Numbered from the stretch's first letter, positions 1 through 4,903 are shown. The stretch: 10,785 nucleotides of DNA from an uncultured Bacilli bacterium (GCA_947585065.1 CANPWX010000021.1:1-10785); one strand, 5' to 3'. Numbers and translations: made by a program. The notes: generated from the sequence alone by a model not told the origin.

Positions 1-17
1 AATTCAAAAAAGTGTGG

Positions 18-23
18 TATAAT
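18..23 (+). promoter_or_regulatory. -10 box of small-RNA promoter, copy 1
   Basis: Perfect TATAAT preceded by GTGTGG, matching the complete promoter of copy 2 (1505-1532). The window opens with AATTC, which in copy 2 follows TTGC, so the -35 TTGCAA is presumably cut by the window edge. One A fewer than in copy 2 would make the spacer 15 instead of 16. Expected transcription start is near 30. Confidence 0.7.
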
Positions 24-29
24 GTTTAC

Positions 30-186
30 AAGAAAGAGAGATCTTTCATAAAATGAAAACTATTGTTTATAATAGTTAAGGACATAAAAAAGAGATACAT
101 TTGATTTTCGTCTGTTAGGTGTGTCTCAGTCCAAATAGTTGGATGAGCAACACAATCTAAGATGTATAGGTGTTGCTCTTTTGTTG
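30..186 (+). ncRNA. Structured small RNA, putative RNA antitoxin, copy 1
   Basis: Runs from about 7 nt after a TATAAT box to an intrinsic terminator and has no convincing ORF. Predicted stems: GAAAGA 32-37 with TCTTTC 42-47 closing a GAGA (GNRA) loop; AACTATT 58-64 with AATAGTT 71-77; GGAC 80-83 with GTCC 129-132, enclosing GAGATACA 92-99 with TGTGTCTC 120-127; and the terminator stem 145-153 with 170-178. All but part of the long stem are kept in copy 2 with compensating or loop-neutral changes. If the − strand peptide mRNA continues past its stop codon, this RNA is fully complementary to its 3' part. Ends are predicted, not measured. Confidence 0.65.
145..186 (+). terminator. Terminator of small RNA, copy 1
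   Basis: GAGCAACAC (145-153) pairs perfectly with GTGTTGCTC (170-178), followed by TTTTGTTG. The 16-nt loop contains AATCTAAGATGT, which is also present in the copy 2 loop although the stems differ completely. That is good evidence for a conserved RNA hairpin, and the loop itself may be functional. Confidence 0.75.
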
Positions 187-205
187 TAAAATTTATTATG
201 TTGAA

Positions 206-271
206 CTAGTCGCCTGAATAGAATTTGTGTAATGCTAAAATAAGCACCACAAGAATAATTAGATATTCCAT
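206..271 (-). CDS. Tiny hydrophobic peptide, putative type I toxin (21 aa)
   Basis: Encodes a 21-residue peptide beginning MEYLIILVVLILAL, followed by a short polar tail (H, K, F, Y, S, G, D). One membrane-spanning segment makes up about residues 3-14. The start at 271 is fixed by AAAGGA (279-284) seven bases upstream; the second copy has the same site at the same spacing. The homologous peptide at 1715-1784 shares the pattern M-x-x-L-I, then L-I-L-x-L-x-K. Size and hydrophobicity resemble Ibs- or Fst-type membrane toxins, but I do not recognise a specific family. Expected product: inner-membrane peptide whose synthesis is held down by the small RNA at 30-186. An overlapping frame from ATG at 287 also has a ribosome site and could be a leader that couples translation. 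Toxicity is inferred. Confidence 0.6.
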   Translation of the reverse strand: MEYLIILVVLILALHKFYSGD

Positions 272-393
272 CTTGAATTCCTTTCATGGACTATCACCCC
301 TTTCCAAAATAAAATTCATAATTAAATAAATAAAAACAAAAATTAAATGGACTGAGGGAGCAAACACCTAACAATCAAATGTACCTTAAAATC

Positions 394-422
394 ATTATAT
401 AACAATGATATACAGTTCGCAA
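394..422 (-). promoter_or_regulatory. Promoter of toxin-like mRNA, copy 1
   Basis: On the − strand: TTGCGA (417-422), 17-bp spacer, TATAAT (394-399). Expected start near 387 gives a leader of about 115 nt before the 21-aa ORF. Copy 2 keeps the same arrangement with TTGCAA as -35. Confidence 0.8.
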
Positions 423-451
423 TAGTAATTTTTGGAAAAATGGCTATGATT

Positions 452-481
452 TTTACAAGTTGGTGCAAATTTGATTATAAT
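452..481 (+). promoter_or_regulatory. Promoter of the CYTH gene
   Basis: TTTACA (452-457), 18-bp spacer, TATAAT (476-481), just outside the toxin-like element, giving a short leader with AGGAGG at 487-492. Confidence 0.65.
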
Positions 482-502
482 GGAGTAGGAGGATGACAAT
501 CT

Positions 503-1312
503 ATGCAAAAATTAGAAAAAGAAGTAAAAATATTAAATATCGATATTCCAAAAATGAGAGAAAAACTTGTAAATATTGGAGCAAAGTTTGTAGAAGAAAT
601 CAATCAACAAATTTATATTTATGATATGCCCACATTTGGATCAAGATTTAAAGAAGTAACTGATTTATTGGAAATAAGAAAACCAATCTATGATGATGTT
701 GCATTAAAAAAATTAAAAATGTTATTAGAAGAACTGGAAGATTTAACTATAGAAGAAGAACTAGATTCATTCTATAAAACATATTCATTAAATAATCTAG
801 TGGATTTATTAAATTTGCCTATAGAAAAAATTAAGAATATTATTAATTCCAATAATTTTCAAAATATAATAAATAAACAATGTTTAAATCCGAATAAATA
901 TATTCGATTAAGAAAAAACAATAATAATTGTGAATTAACAGTCAAATTTTTTATAAAAAAAGAAAAACAAAATTTGCAAAAAGTTATTGAAACAGAAATA
1001 TCTATTGAAAATTTTGAAGAAACGAATCAAATTTTAGAAAGTATGGGATTTGCAAGAAGAAGCTACCAAGAAAAGAAAAGATATCAATATCGATATTTAG
1101 ATGCAGAATTAGATATAGATGAATGGCCTATGCTAGAACCATATATGGAAATAGAAGCAGATGATAAAAAGAAAATTGAAGAAATAATTGAAAAATTAGA
1201 TTTAAAAAATTATGAAATTGTCTCAATAAACACAGAAGAACTGTATAAAAGAAAAGGAATAGATTCTCGTAGTATGAATGAATTAAGATTTAAGGAAAAA
1301 GTAAACAAATAA
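503..1312 (+). CDS. CYTH-domain protein (class IV cyclase / triphosphatase fold)
   Basis: A 269-residue cytosolic protein with the hallmarks of the CYTH superfamily, which binds triphosphate substrates and Mg2+ inside a beta tunnel. The signature ExExK is E5, E7, K9. Later charged strands are RLRK (135-138), ELTVK (144-148), ETEIS (163-167), KKRYQYRY (191-198), ELDIDEW (202-208) and EIEAD (216-220), the usual alternation of basic and acidic tunnel residues. A helical insertion at about 62-130 separates the first strands from the rest and makes it longer than the common 180-200 residues. Substrate is unknown: adenylate cyclase, thiamine triphosphatase and inorganic triphosphatase activities all occur in the family. 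Start chosen by AGGAGG 10 bases upstream. It stands alone with its own promoter and terminator between two toxin-like elements. Confidence 0.85.
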   Translation: MQKLEKEVKILNIDIPKMREKLVNIGAKFVEEINQQIYIYDMPTFGSRFKEVTDLLEIRKPIYDDVALKKLKMLLEELEDLTIEEELDSFYKTYSLNNLVDLLNLPIEKIKNIINSNNFQNIINKQCLNPNKYIRLRKNNNNCELTVKFFIKKEKQNLQKVIETEISIENFEETNQILESMGFARRSYQEKKRYQYRYLDAELDIDEWPMLEPYMEIEADDKKKIEEIIEKLDLKNYEIVSINTEELYKRKGIDSRSMNELRFKEKVNK

Positions 1313-1330
1313 ATAGATTAGAATTACATT

Positions 1331-1370
1331 AAAATATGATGGTAAATGAAAAAAGCATCATATTTTTTTG
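1331..1370 (+). terminator. Terminator of the CYTH gene
   Basis: AAATATGATG (1332-1341) pairs with CATCATATTT (1356-1365), followed by a T run. It lies 20 bases after the stop codon. Confidence 0.8.
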
Positions 1371-1381
1371 TAAGAAATGTC

Positions 1382-1410
1382 TTGTAAGATAAAGAAAAAT
1401 ATGGTACAAT
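1382..1410 (+). promoter_or_regulatory. Orphan promoter-like sequence
   Basis: TTGTAA (1382-1387), 17-bp spacer ending in TGG, then TACAAT (1405-1410), i.e. a sigma-A-type promoter with an extended -10. No ORF follows before the next element's small-RNA promoter at 1505. The stretch 1411-1504 is AT-rich with a short tandem AAAATTAT and nothing else I can name. Confidence 0.4.
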
Positions 1411-1504
1411 TTATTTCGTCTGCAAATACGACTTATTCTTTAGAACATAAAATTATAAAATTATAAAAAATATGTGGAATAGTATCATTTAATTAGGAAA
1501 GTAG

Positions 1505-1532
1505 TTGCAATTCAAAAAAAGTGTGGTATAAT
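1505..1532 (+). promoter_or_regulatory. Promoter of small RNA, copy 2
   Basis: TTGCAA (1505-1510), 16-bp spacer, TATAAT (1527-1532); expected start near 1539, immediately before the first stem of the RNA. Confidence 0.8.
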
Positions 1533-1538
1533 GTTCAT

Positions 1539-1697
1539 AGAAAGAGAAATCTTTCATAAAATTAAAACTATGTTTCATAATATAGTTAAGGACATAAAAA
1601 AGAGATACATCTGATTTTCAAGTGTTAGGTGTCTTCTCAGTCCATATTAAGAGCTGAAAAGCACCAAATCTAAGATGTTTAATGGTGCTTTTCTTAT
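1539..1697 (+). ncRNA. Structured small RNA, putative RNA antitoxin, copy 2
   Basis: Same plan as 30-186. Stems: GAAAGA 1540-1545 with TCTTTC 1550-1555 and a GAAA loop (copy 1 has GAGA, both GNRA); AACTAT 1566-1571 with ATAGTT 1582-1587, extendable by G·U and two A-T pairs; GGAC 1590-1593 with GTCC 1640-1643 enclosing GAGA 1602-1605 with TCTC 1635-1638; terminator 1656-1665 with 1684-1693. The segment is complementary to the 3' side of the toxin-like mRNA read from 1911-1939. It has no ORF of its own. Confidence 0.65.
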
Positions 1698-1784
1698 GTC
1701 AATGTTTAAGACAACTAGTCCTTTTTTTTGAAAATACTTTTCTAAAACTAGTATTAGAATTATGAAAAGTATGAGAATATTCAT
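1647..1784 (-). CDS. Hydrophobic toxin-like peptide with frameshifted tail (45 aa as read)
   Basis: Starts MNILILFIILILVLEKYF, clearly homologous to the 21-aa peptide of copy 1: a single membrane segment of about 13 residues, then charged residues. AAAGGA lies seven bases upstream of the ATG (1782-1784), exactly as in copy 1. After F18 the gene reads through a run of eight A (1722-1729 on the + strand as T). As written, the frame then continues for 24 more residues to a TAA at 1647. With seven A it would end at the TAG at 1715-1717, the position equivalent to the copy 1 stop, giving 22 residues. So it is either an extended variant, a phase-variable or slippage-dependent gene, or a sequencing error in the run. 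Confidence 0.5.
   Translation of the reverse strand: MNILILFIILILVLEKYFQKKGLVVLNIDIRKAPLNILDLVLFSS
1656..1697 (+). terminator. Terminator of small RNA, copy 2
   Basis: GAAAAGCACC (1656-1665) pairs perfectly with GGTGCTTTTC (1684-1693). The U-rich side is partly inside the stem and the tail is weak, so some read-through is possible. The loop keeps AATCTAAGATGT from copy 1. Confidence 0.6.
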
Positions 1785-1910
1785 TATTTATTCCTTTCAT
1801 CATAAGGACAACTTCCTTCCAAATAAAATTTAAAATTAAATTCATTTATATTCAAAAATTAAACGGACTGAGGGAAAAGACACCTAATAATCATAATGTA
1901 TCTTAATGTC

Positions 1911-1939
1911 ATTATATAACAATAAGAAACTGTTTGCAA
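1911..1939 (-). promoter_or_regulatory. Promoter of toxin-like mRNA, copy 2
   Basis: On the − strand: TTGCAA (1934-1939), 17-bp spacer, TATAAT (1911-1916); start expected near 1904. Flanking sequence is conserved with 394-422. Confidence 0.8.
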
Positions 1940-1990
1940 TAGTAATTTTGCTGAAATCTTAAAATTTCAAAAATTTTCCTTGAAAAAAAT

Positions 1991-2040
1991 AAATAGTCAA
2001 TGAGTCTTAAGAAAATAAAAACCGTTGACTATTTTTATCT
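1991..2040. terminator. Orphan terminator-like hairpin
   Basis: AAATAGTCAA (1991-2000) pairs perfectly with TTGACTATTT (2025-2034), with a 24-nt loop, an A-rich run on the left and a T-rich run on the right. No gene ends here on either strand, so it is probably the leftover terminator of a lost gene, or insulates the toxin-like promoter from the pseudogene. Confidence 0.5.
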
Positions 2041-2050
2041 CCGAAAAATT

Positions 2051-2123
2051 AAAAAACAGAAAATATAGTAACTTTAGATTGTTTTCATATTACCATGAAT
2101 GAAACAATAGGTATTAATATAAA
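2051..2123 (+). repeat. 73-bp repeat shared with the right end
   Basis: Matches 10713-10785 at 69 of 73 positions without gaps, beginning AAAAAACAGAAAATATAG. The second copy is cut by the window end, so the true length is unknown. Confidence 0.9.
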
Positions 2124-2410
2124 ATTACAAAATGCTTTTCCTTTAACTAATGCAGAATGATTGGAAAGATGAACCAGCCTCTTCCAAAGAAAATTGGTTA
2201 AAACCGATAGATAAAAAAGTTTGGACATTAACTCTAGGTGGATATACATCCTATGCAGATTTGGTATTTAATGTTTTATTAAATGGATATATTGACTACA
2301 CAACCGCGAGTATTTCCAATAGAGTTTTTCCTGTCCTTTATCTTTTAACATCAACAGTAGTTTTAACGGGTAATGGTACTTCCCAAAATACTTATCTTTT
2401 GGTAAAGTAA
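2053..2410 (+). pseudogene. Decayed, fused surface-protein gene remnant
   Basis: Two fragments in different frames. 2053-2157 reads ENIVTLDCFHITMNET and onward to NAFPLTNAE, then TGA (2158-2160). The DNA at 2051-2123 is 69/73 identical to 10713-10785, where it follows a membrane anchor, so this is the mid-part of a related exported-protein gene lacking its start. From 2150 the next frame runs to TAA at 2410 and ends with NRVFPVLYL followed by GNGTSQNTYLL. That pattern resembles the C-terminus of repeated surface proteins seen in gut Bacilli (recalled from memory, not searched). The junction lies around ATGCAGAATGA (2150-2160). No ribosome site precedes the ATG at 2150. Best read as an internal-deletion scar plus frameshift; translation as an 86-aa protein is unlikely. 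Confidence 0.65.
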
Positions 2411-2412
2411 AA

Positions 2413-2444
2413 AAAATCGGATACAAATACATATGTCCGATTAT
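2413..2444 (-). terminator. Bidirectional terminator after def
   Basis: AATCGGA (2415-2421) pairs with TCCGATT (2436-2442). On the − strand the hairpin is followed by eight T, a textbook terminator for def. On the + strand it sits just after the pseudogene stop. Confidence 0.8.
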
Positions 2445-2465
2445 TTCAAAAACTTAAAATAATTA

Positions 2466-3023
2466 TTAAATTTCACGCATTGTTTCTTTATCTTTAAATG
2501 GATTTTTTCGATCAATTTTATCAACAAATAGTATACCATTTAAATGATCTATCTCATGTTGAAACGCAATAGACAATTCTTCTCTAGCTCTTAACTCAAA
2601 AACATTTCCATCAATGTCCTGTGCTTGAATCGTAATTCTAGCAAATCTAGGAACAATTCCTACAATATCTCGATCAACTGATAAACATCCTTCACCCTCA
2701 CCAACATAAATTTGTTCTTCACTATGAGAAAGAATTTTTGGATTAATTAGCACATAATTTTTAAATACTTCTGATCCTGGTTCTGTTTCTTCGACAACAA
2801 CAAAAATTCTTTTCATAATACCAAGTTGGCAAGCGGATAATCCCCATCCAGCACGAATATTATATTTTTGTTGTAATTCTTCAATTTGACTAATTTTTAA
2901 ATAAACAAGCATATCATCAATCATCTTTTTATCTTGATCACTTAAAGGAAAATCCACTTTTTTACTGATTTGATGAAGACGATGATCCTTTTCGTTTAAT
3001 ATTTTAATTTTTGGTAACTCCAT
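2466..3023 (-). CDS. def: Peptide deformylase (type 2)
   Basis: Removes the formyl group from the N-terminal methionine of new proteins as they leave the ribosome, using a bound metal ion. All three family motifs are present in 185 residues: GWGLSACQ (59-66), EGCLS (111-115) and QHEIDH (155-160). The metal ligands are therefore C113, H156 and H160 and the catalytic base E157. The insertion between motifs 1 and 2 and overall length fit the type 2 enzymes of Gram-positive bacteria. Motif 1 normally reads GxGLAAxQ; here the first A is S and the next variable position is C, a mild departure near the active site. Start at 3023 is supported by AAGGGGTGG just upstream. Monocistronic, with its own terminator. 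Confidence 0.95.
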   Translation of the reverse strand: MELPKIKILNEKDHRLHQISKKVDFPLSDQDKKMIDDMLVYLKISQIEELQQKYNIRAGWGLSACQLGIMKRIFVVVEETEPGSEVFKNYVLINPKILSHSEEQIYVGEGEGCLSVDRDIVGIVPRFARITIQAQDIDGNVFELRAREELSIAFQHEIDHLNGILFVDKIDRKNPFKDKETMREI

Positions 3024-3048
3024 AGTTCCACCCCTTAAAAACAGTACT

Positions 3049-3057
3049 ATTTTACCA
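3049..3057 (-). promoter_or_regulatory. Extended -10 promoter of def
   Basis: On the − strand TGG is followed by TAAAAT (3049-3054), an extended -10. No good -35 is visible 16-18 bp upstream. Confidence 0.4.
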
Positions 3058-3127
3058 CAAAATTTTTAAAAAAGAAGAAAAATCGAACATTTGAGGTATA
3101 ATGAGATAAAAAGTGATTTAAAATGAT

Positions 3128-3163
3128 AAAAAAGAATAGAAATTTTAAAATCTATTCTTTTAA
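3128..3163 (-). terminator. Terminator of the YjcZ-like gene
   Basis: AAAAGAATAGA (3130-3140) pairs perfectly with TCTATTCTTTT (3151-3161) around a 10-nt loop. On the − strand it lies directly after the stop codon at 3167 and is followed by T-rich sequence. It can work in both directions. Confidence 0.8.
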
Positions 3164-3166
3164 GTT

Positions 3167-3364
3167 CTAGTTGTTATTATTATTGCCGCCAAAATTCCAT
3201 CCTGCACCAATGATGATGACTAATAATATGAATAAAACAATCCAGATTGCTGCGCCAGCACCATAACCAGAAGTATATCCAGCGTATCCGCTATTACCAC
3301 CACAGCAAGGTTGGTATCCACCATAACCTCCACCATAGTAGCCATTATTTCCGTAATAATACAT
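3167..3364 (-). CDS. YjcZ-like small Gly/Tyr-rich membrane protein
   Basis: A 65-residue protein in three parts: a Gly/Tyr-rich head (about 1-35) with repeated YGG/GYGG units and a CC pair in QPCCGG, one membrane segment (about 38-55, AIWIVLFILLVIIIGAG), and a tail ending in five Asn. This pattern matches the YjcZ/YhdX-type tiny proteins of spore-forming Firmicutes, where the ALIVVLFILLIIVG-like helix is the conserved part. Here the head is much longer than in the typical 30-50 residue members. The function of the family is not established; an envelope or spore-coat link is only suggestive. AGGAGG nine bases upstream sets the start. It has its own terminator. Confidence 0.7.
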   Translation of the reverse strand: MYYYGNNGYYGGGYGGYQPCCGGNSGYAGYTSGYGAGAAIWIVLFILLVIIIGAGWNFGGNNNNN

Positions 3365-3505
3365 AAACTTATACCTCCTAATCTTTCTAATATAGTTTAT
3401 TAAATTTCAGGCATTTTGACATAAAAAAAGTAAAGAAATGAAAAAATATCAAAAGGAATGAGCAAATTTATGATATGATTATAAATAGAGTAGGAGGATG
3501 AGTAG

Positions 3506-4663
3506 ATGAAAAAAATCAAAAAAATAGATAAACCATTATTTATTATGATGATCATTTATATCATATTAGGACTTGTTGTCATTTTGAGTGCTTCTAGTGT
3601 TTCAGCTGTATTAAGATATAATGTATCGTCTTACTATTTTTTTATAAAACAATTGATTTTTACATCTGCGTCTTTTCTAATTGGAATATTTTTTATATTA
3701 AACTGTTCGACGAATAAATATAAATATTTTGCCCCGATCTATTTAATAGTTTCCATGTTTTTATTAGGACTAGTTGTAGTAATAGGTAAAGTAGCCGGAG
3801 GAGCTCAAAGCTGGCTAGATGTTGGAGTAATGAGTATTCAACCGACCGAATTTTGTAAATCGGCAATTATAATATTTATGGGAGCATTTTATGAATACAG
3901 TCTTCGAAAATCCAAAAATTTTTCTTTTCAATTAATTCCAGTAGTGCTTGCTTTAATAATTTTTTTCTTAATTGCCTGGCAACCAGATTTTGGTGGAGCG
4001 ATGATTATTGCCGGAATAGTGTTCTTTACTTTCTTAAAAATTCCTTTTGAACAAAAAAGTAAATTAAATATTATAAAATATACAGGATTTGGAGCTATTT
4101 TAGCTGTTATCCTATTACTTTACAGTGGATCTGAAATCTTTTATAGCACCCAATTATCACGATTAAAATTCCAAAATCCATGTGCACGATACACAGATGA
4201 TACAGGCTATCAAGTATGCAATAGTTTTATTGCATACCATAATGGGGGATTATTTGGCAAAGGATTAGGAAATTCGTCCCAAAAGTATTTATATTTACCT
4301 GAAGCTCATACAGATTTTATTTTTCCTATTGTTGTAGAAGAACTAGGACTTATCATTGGAATTCTAGTCATTCTAGGATATATCTACATTTTATATCGAA
4401 TATTAAAAATTGCCAAGCAATGTGATAACATTCAAAATAGTTTAATTTGTTATGGAACATTTTTATACTTACTACTTCATTTATTAATTAATTTTATGGG
4501 AAGCTTAGCTTTGATCCCTCTAACAGGAGTTCCTATTCCTTTTCTAAGTTATGGAGGCTCTTACAACATGAATGTAATATTCCTCCTATTTATAGTTCTT
4601 CGTATTTCTTACGAAAATAATTATCGGGAAGAAAAAAAAGCAATTGCTAGATTAGCCAAATAG
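3506..4663 (+). CDS. SEDS glycosyltransferase, FtsW/SpoVE/RodA family
   Basis: A 385-residue membrane protein with about ten transmembrane segments that polymerises lipid II into glycan strands together with a class B penicillin-binding protein. Family marks: GGAQSWLDVGVMSIQPTEFCK region (98-118), QPDFGG (159-164), GGLFGKGLGNSSQK (247-260), the loop PEAHTDFIF (265-273) with the catalytic-site aspartate D270, and GVPIPFLSYGGS (341-352). The PEAHTDFIF and GxGxGxSxQK loops look more like FtsW/SpoVE than RodA, but no partner PBP, division or elongation gene is next to it, so I leave the symbol open. AGGAGG eight bases upstream decides the start. It is transcribed alone and ends at a terminator overlapping its stop codon. 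Confidence 0.9.
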   Translation: MKKIKKIDKPLFIMMIIYIILGLVVILSASSVSAVLRYNVSSYYFFIKQLIFTSASFLIGIFFILNCSTNKYKYFAPIYLIVSMFLLGLVVVIGKVAGGAQSWLDVGVMSIQPTEFCKSAIIIFMGAFYEYSLRKSKNFSFQLIPVVLALIIFFLIAWQPDFGGAMIIAGIVFFTFLKIPFEQKSKLNIIKYTGFGAILAVILLLYSGSEIFYSTQLSRLKFQNPCARYTDDTGYQVCNSFIAYHNGGLFGKGLGNSSQKYLYLPEAHTDFIFPIVVEELGLIIGILVILGYIYILYRILKIAKQCDNIQNSLICYGTFLYLLLHLLINFMGSLALIPLTGVPIPFLSYGGSYNMNVIFLLFIVLRISYENNYREEKKAIARLAK

Positions 4664-4687
4664 CAGAAAAAAATCTGCTTTTTTTGT
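4662..4687 (+). terminator. Terminator of the SEDS gene
   Basis: AGCAGA (4662-4667) pairs with TCTGCT (4674-4679) followed by a T-rich tail. The stem begins inside the stop codon. Confidence 0.8.
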
Positions 4688-4819
4688 TGACCAAAATATT
4701 TACAAAAATATACATTTTTAATAAGTAAATAAACTGTAAAATAATAAATAAAAAAGGTACTAAAAATGTCAAATTGTGTAAAAATTTTAATTTTTTTAAA
4801 GAAATTTACTTAAAAAAAA

Positions 4820-4844
4820 AGGAAATCGGCAATTTTTTTTGAAT
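4820..4844 (+). promoter_or_regulatory. Possible sigma-H-type promoter of comEA-comEC
   Basis: AGGAAAT (4820-4826) and GAATAT (4841-4846) are separated by 14 bp, fitting the sigma-H pattern AGGAwww, about 14, GAATww. The purine expected three bases before GAAT is absent. The rest of 4690-4892 is very AT-rich; a second, weak candidate is TTGACC (4687-4692) with TACATT (4711-4716). Chance matches are easy in such sequence, so this is tentative. Confidence 0.3.
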
Positions 4845-4903
4845 ATATAAGTAGAAGGATATTTTCATCTAAAGAAAAAATTCTTCTTAGAAAGGAGGAA
4901 CCT

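Larger units (their letters stand above)
96..384. repeat. Inverted motif pair, copy 1
   Basis: Left arm 96-133 contains TACATTTGATT (96-106), GTTAGGTG (114-121) and CTCAGTCCA (125-133). The right arm 348-383 carries the exact reverse complements of all three blocks: TGGACTGAG (348-356), CACCTAAC (365-372) and AATCAAATGTA (373-383). In the peptide mRNA the right arm is the extreme 5' end and the left arm lies beyond the stop codon, so the two ends could pair. That long-range fold is typical of inactive type I toxin mRNAs. Confidence 0.75.
1..433. repeat. Type I toxin-antitoxin-like element, copy 1
   Basis: First of two direct, diverged copies of one element (the other is 1505-1949). Reading left to right it holds a + strand promoter whose -35 lies outside the window, a structured small RNA (about 30-186), a tiny hydrophobic ORF on the − strand (206-271), the 5' leader of that ORF, and a strong − strand promoter (394-422). 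The two copies agree best in promoters, RNA stems, ribosome site and peptide, and differ most in spacer sequence, which suggests selection on function. Calling it toxin-antitoxin is inference from architecture; no toxicity is demonstrated. Confidence 0.75.
1606..1900. repeat. Inverted motif pair, copy 2
   Basis: The left arm has TACATCTGATT (from 1606), GTTAGGTG (1624-1631) and CTCAGTCCA (1636-1644). The right arm 1864-1900 has the reverse complements CGGACTGAG, CACCTAAT and an ATCATAATGTA block, with one or two changes each. As in copy 1, the right arm is the 5' end of the peptide mRNA. Confidence 0.65.
1505..1949. repeat. Type I toxin-antitoxin-like element, copy 2
   Basis: Second copy of the element at 1-433, in the same orientation, about 1.5 kb away. 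It contains in order the full + strand small-RNA promoter, small RNA with terminator, hydrophobic ORF on the − strand, its leader, and the − strand promoter. It differs from copy 1 in a poly-A run that changes the C-terminus of the peptide. Confidence 0.75.

Noticed and set aside
1..1949. CRISPR repeats or a tracrRNA locus suggested by recurring motifs and a terminated small RNA
   Set aside because: Only two large copies, no regular short repeat-spacer array and no cas gene; inverted arms and a hydrophobic ORF fit a toxin-antitoxin element better.
2053..2160. TGA read as tryptophan (Mollicutes code) rescuing the broken genes
   Set aside because: The C-terminal half of the remnant is in another frame, so recoding would not restore it; all intact genes end in TAA or TAG, carry TGG for Trp and have no internal TGA.
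2150..2410. Functional 86-aa protein
   Set aside because: No ribosome site before the ATG, a stop in the homologous upstream frame and fragments of two gene types point to a remnant.
3097..3102. TATAAT on the + strand between def and the YjcZ-like gene
   Set aside because: No -35 at the right distance and only the antisense of the YjcZ-like gene downstream.
3416..3421. TTGACA upstream of the SEDS gene
   Set aside because: No matching -10 about 17 bp downstream; the true promoter of the SEDS gene is not clear.
4766..4813. 15-codon ORF before comEA with AAAGGT upstream
   Set aside because: No homologue or repeat to support it, poor ribosome-site spacing and extreme AT content; easily chance.
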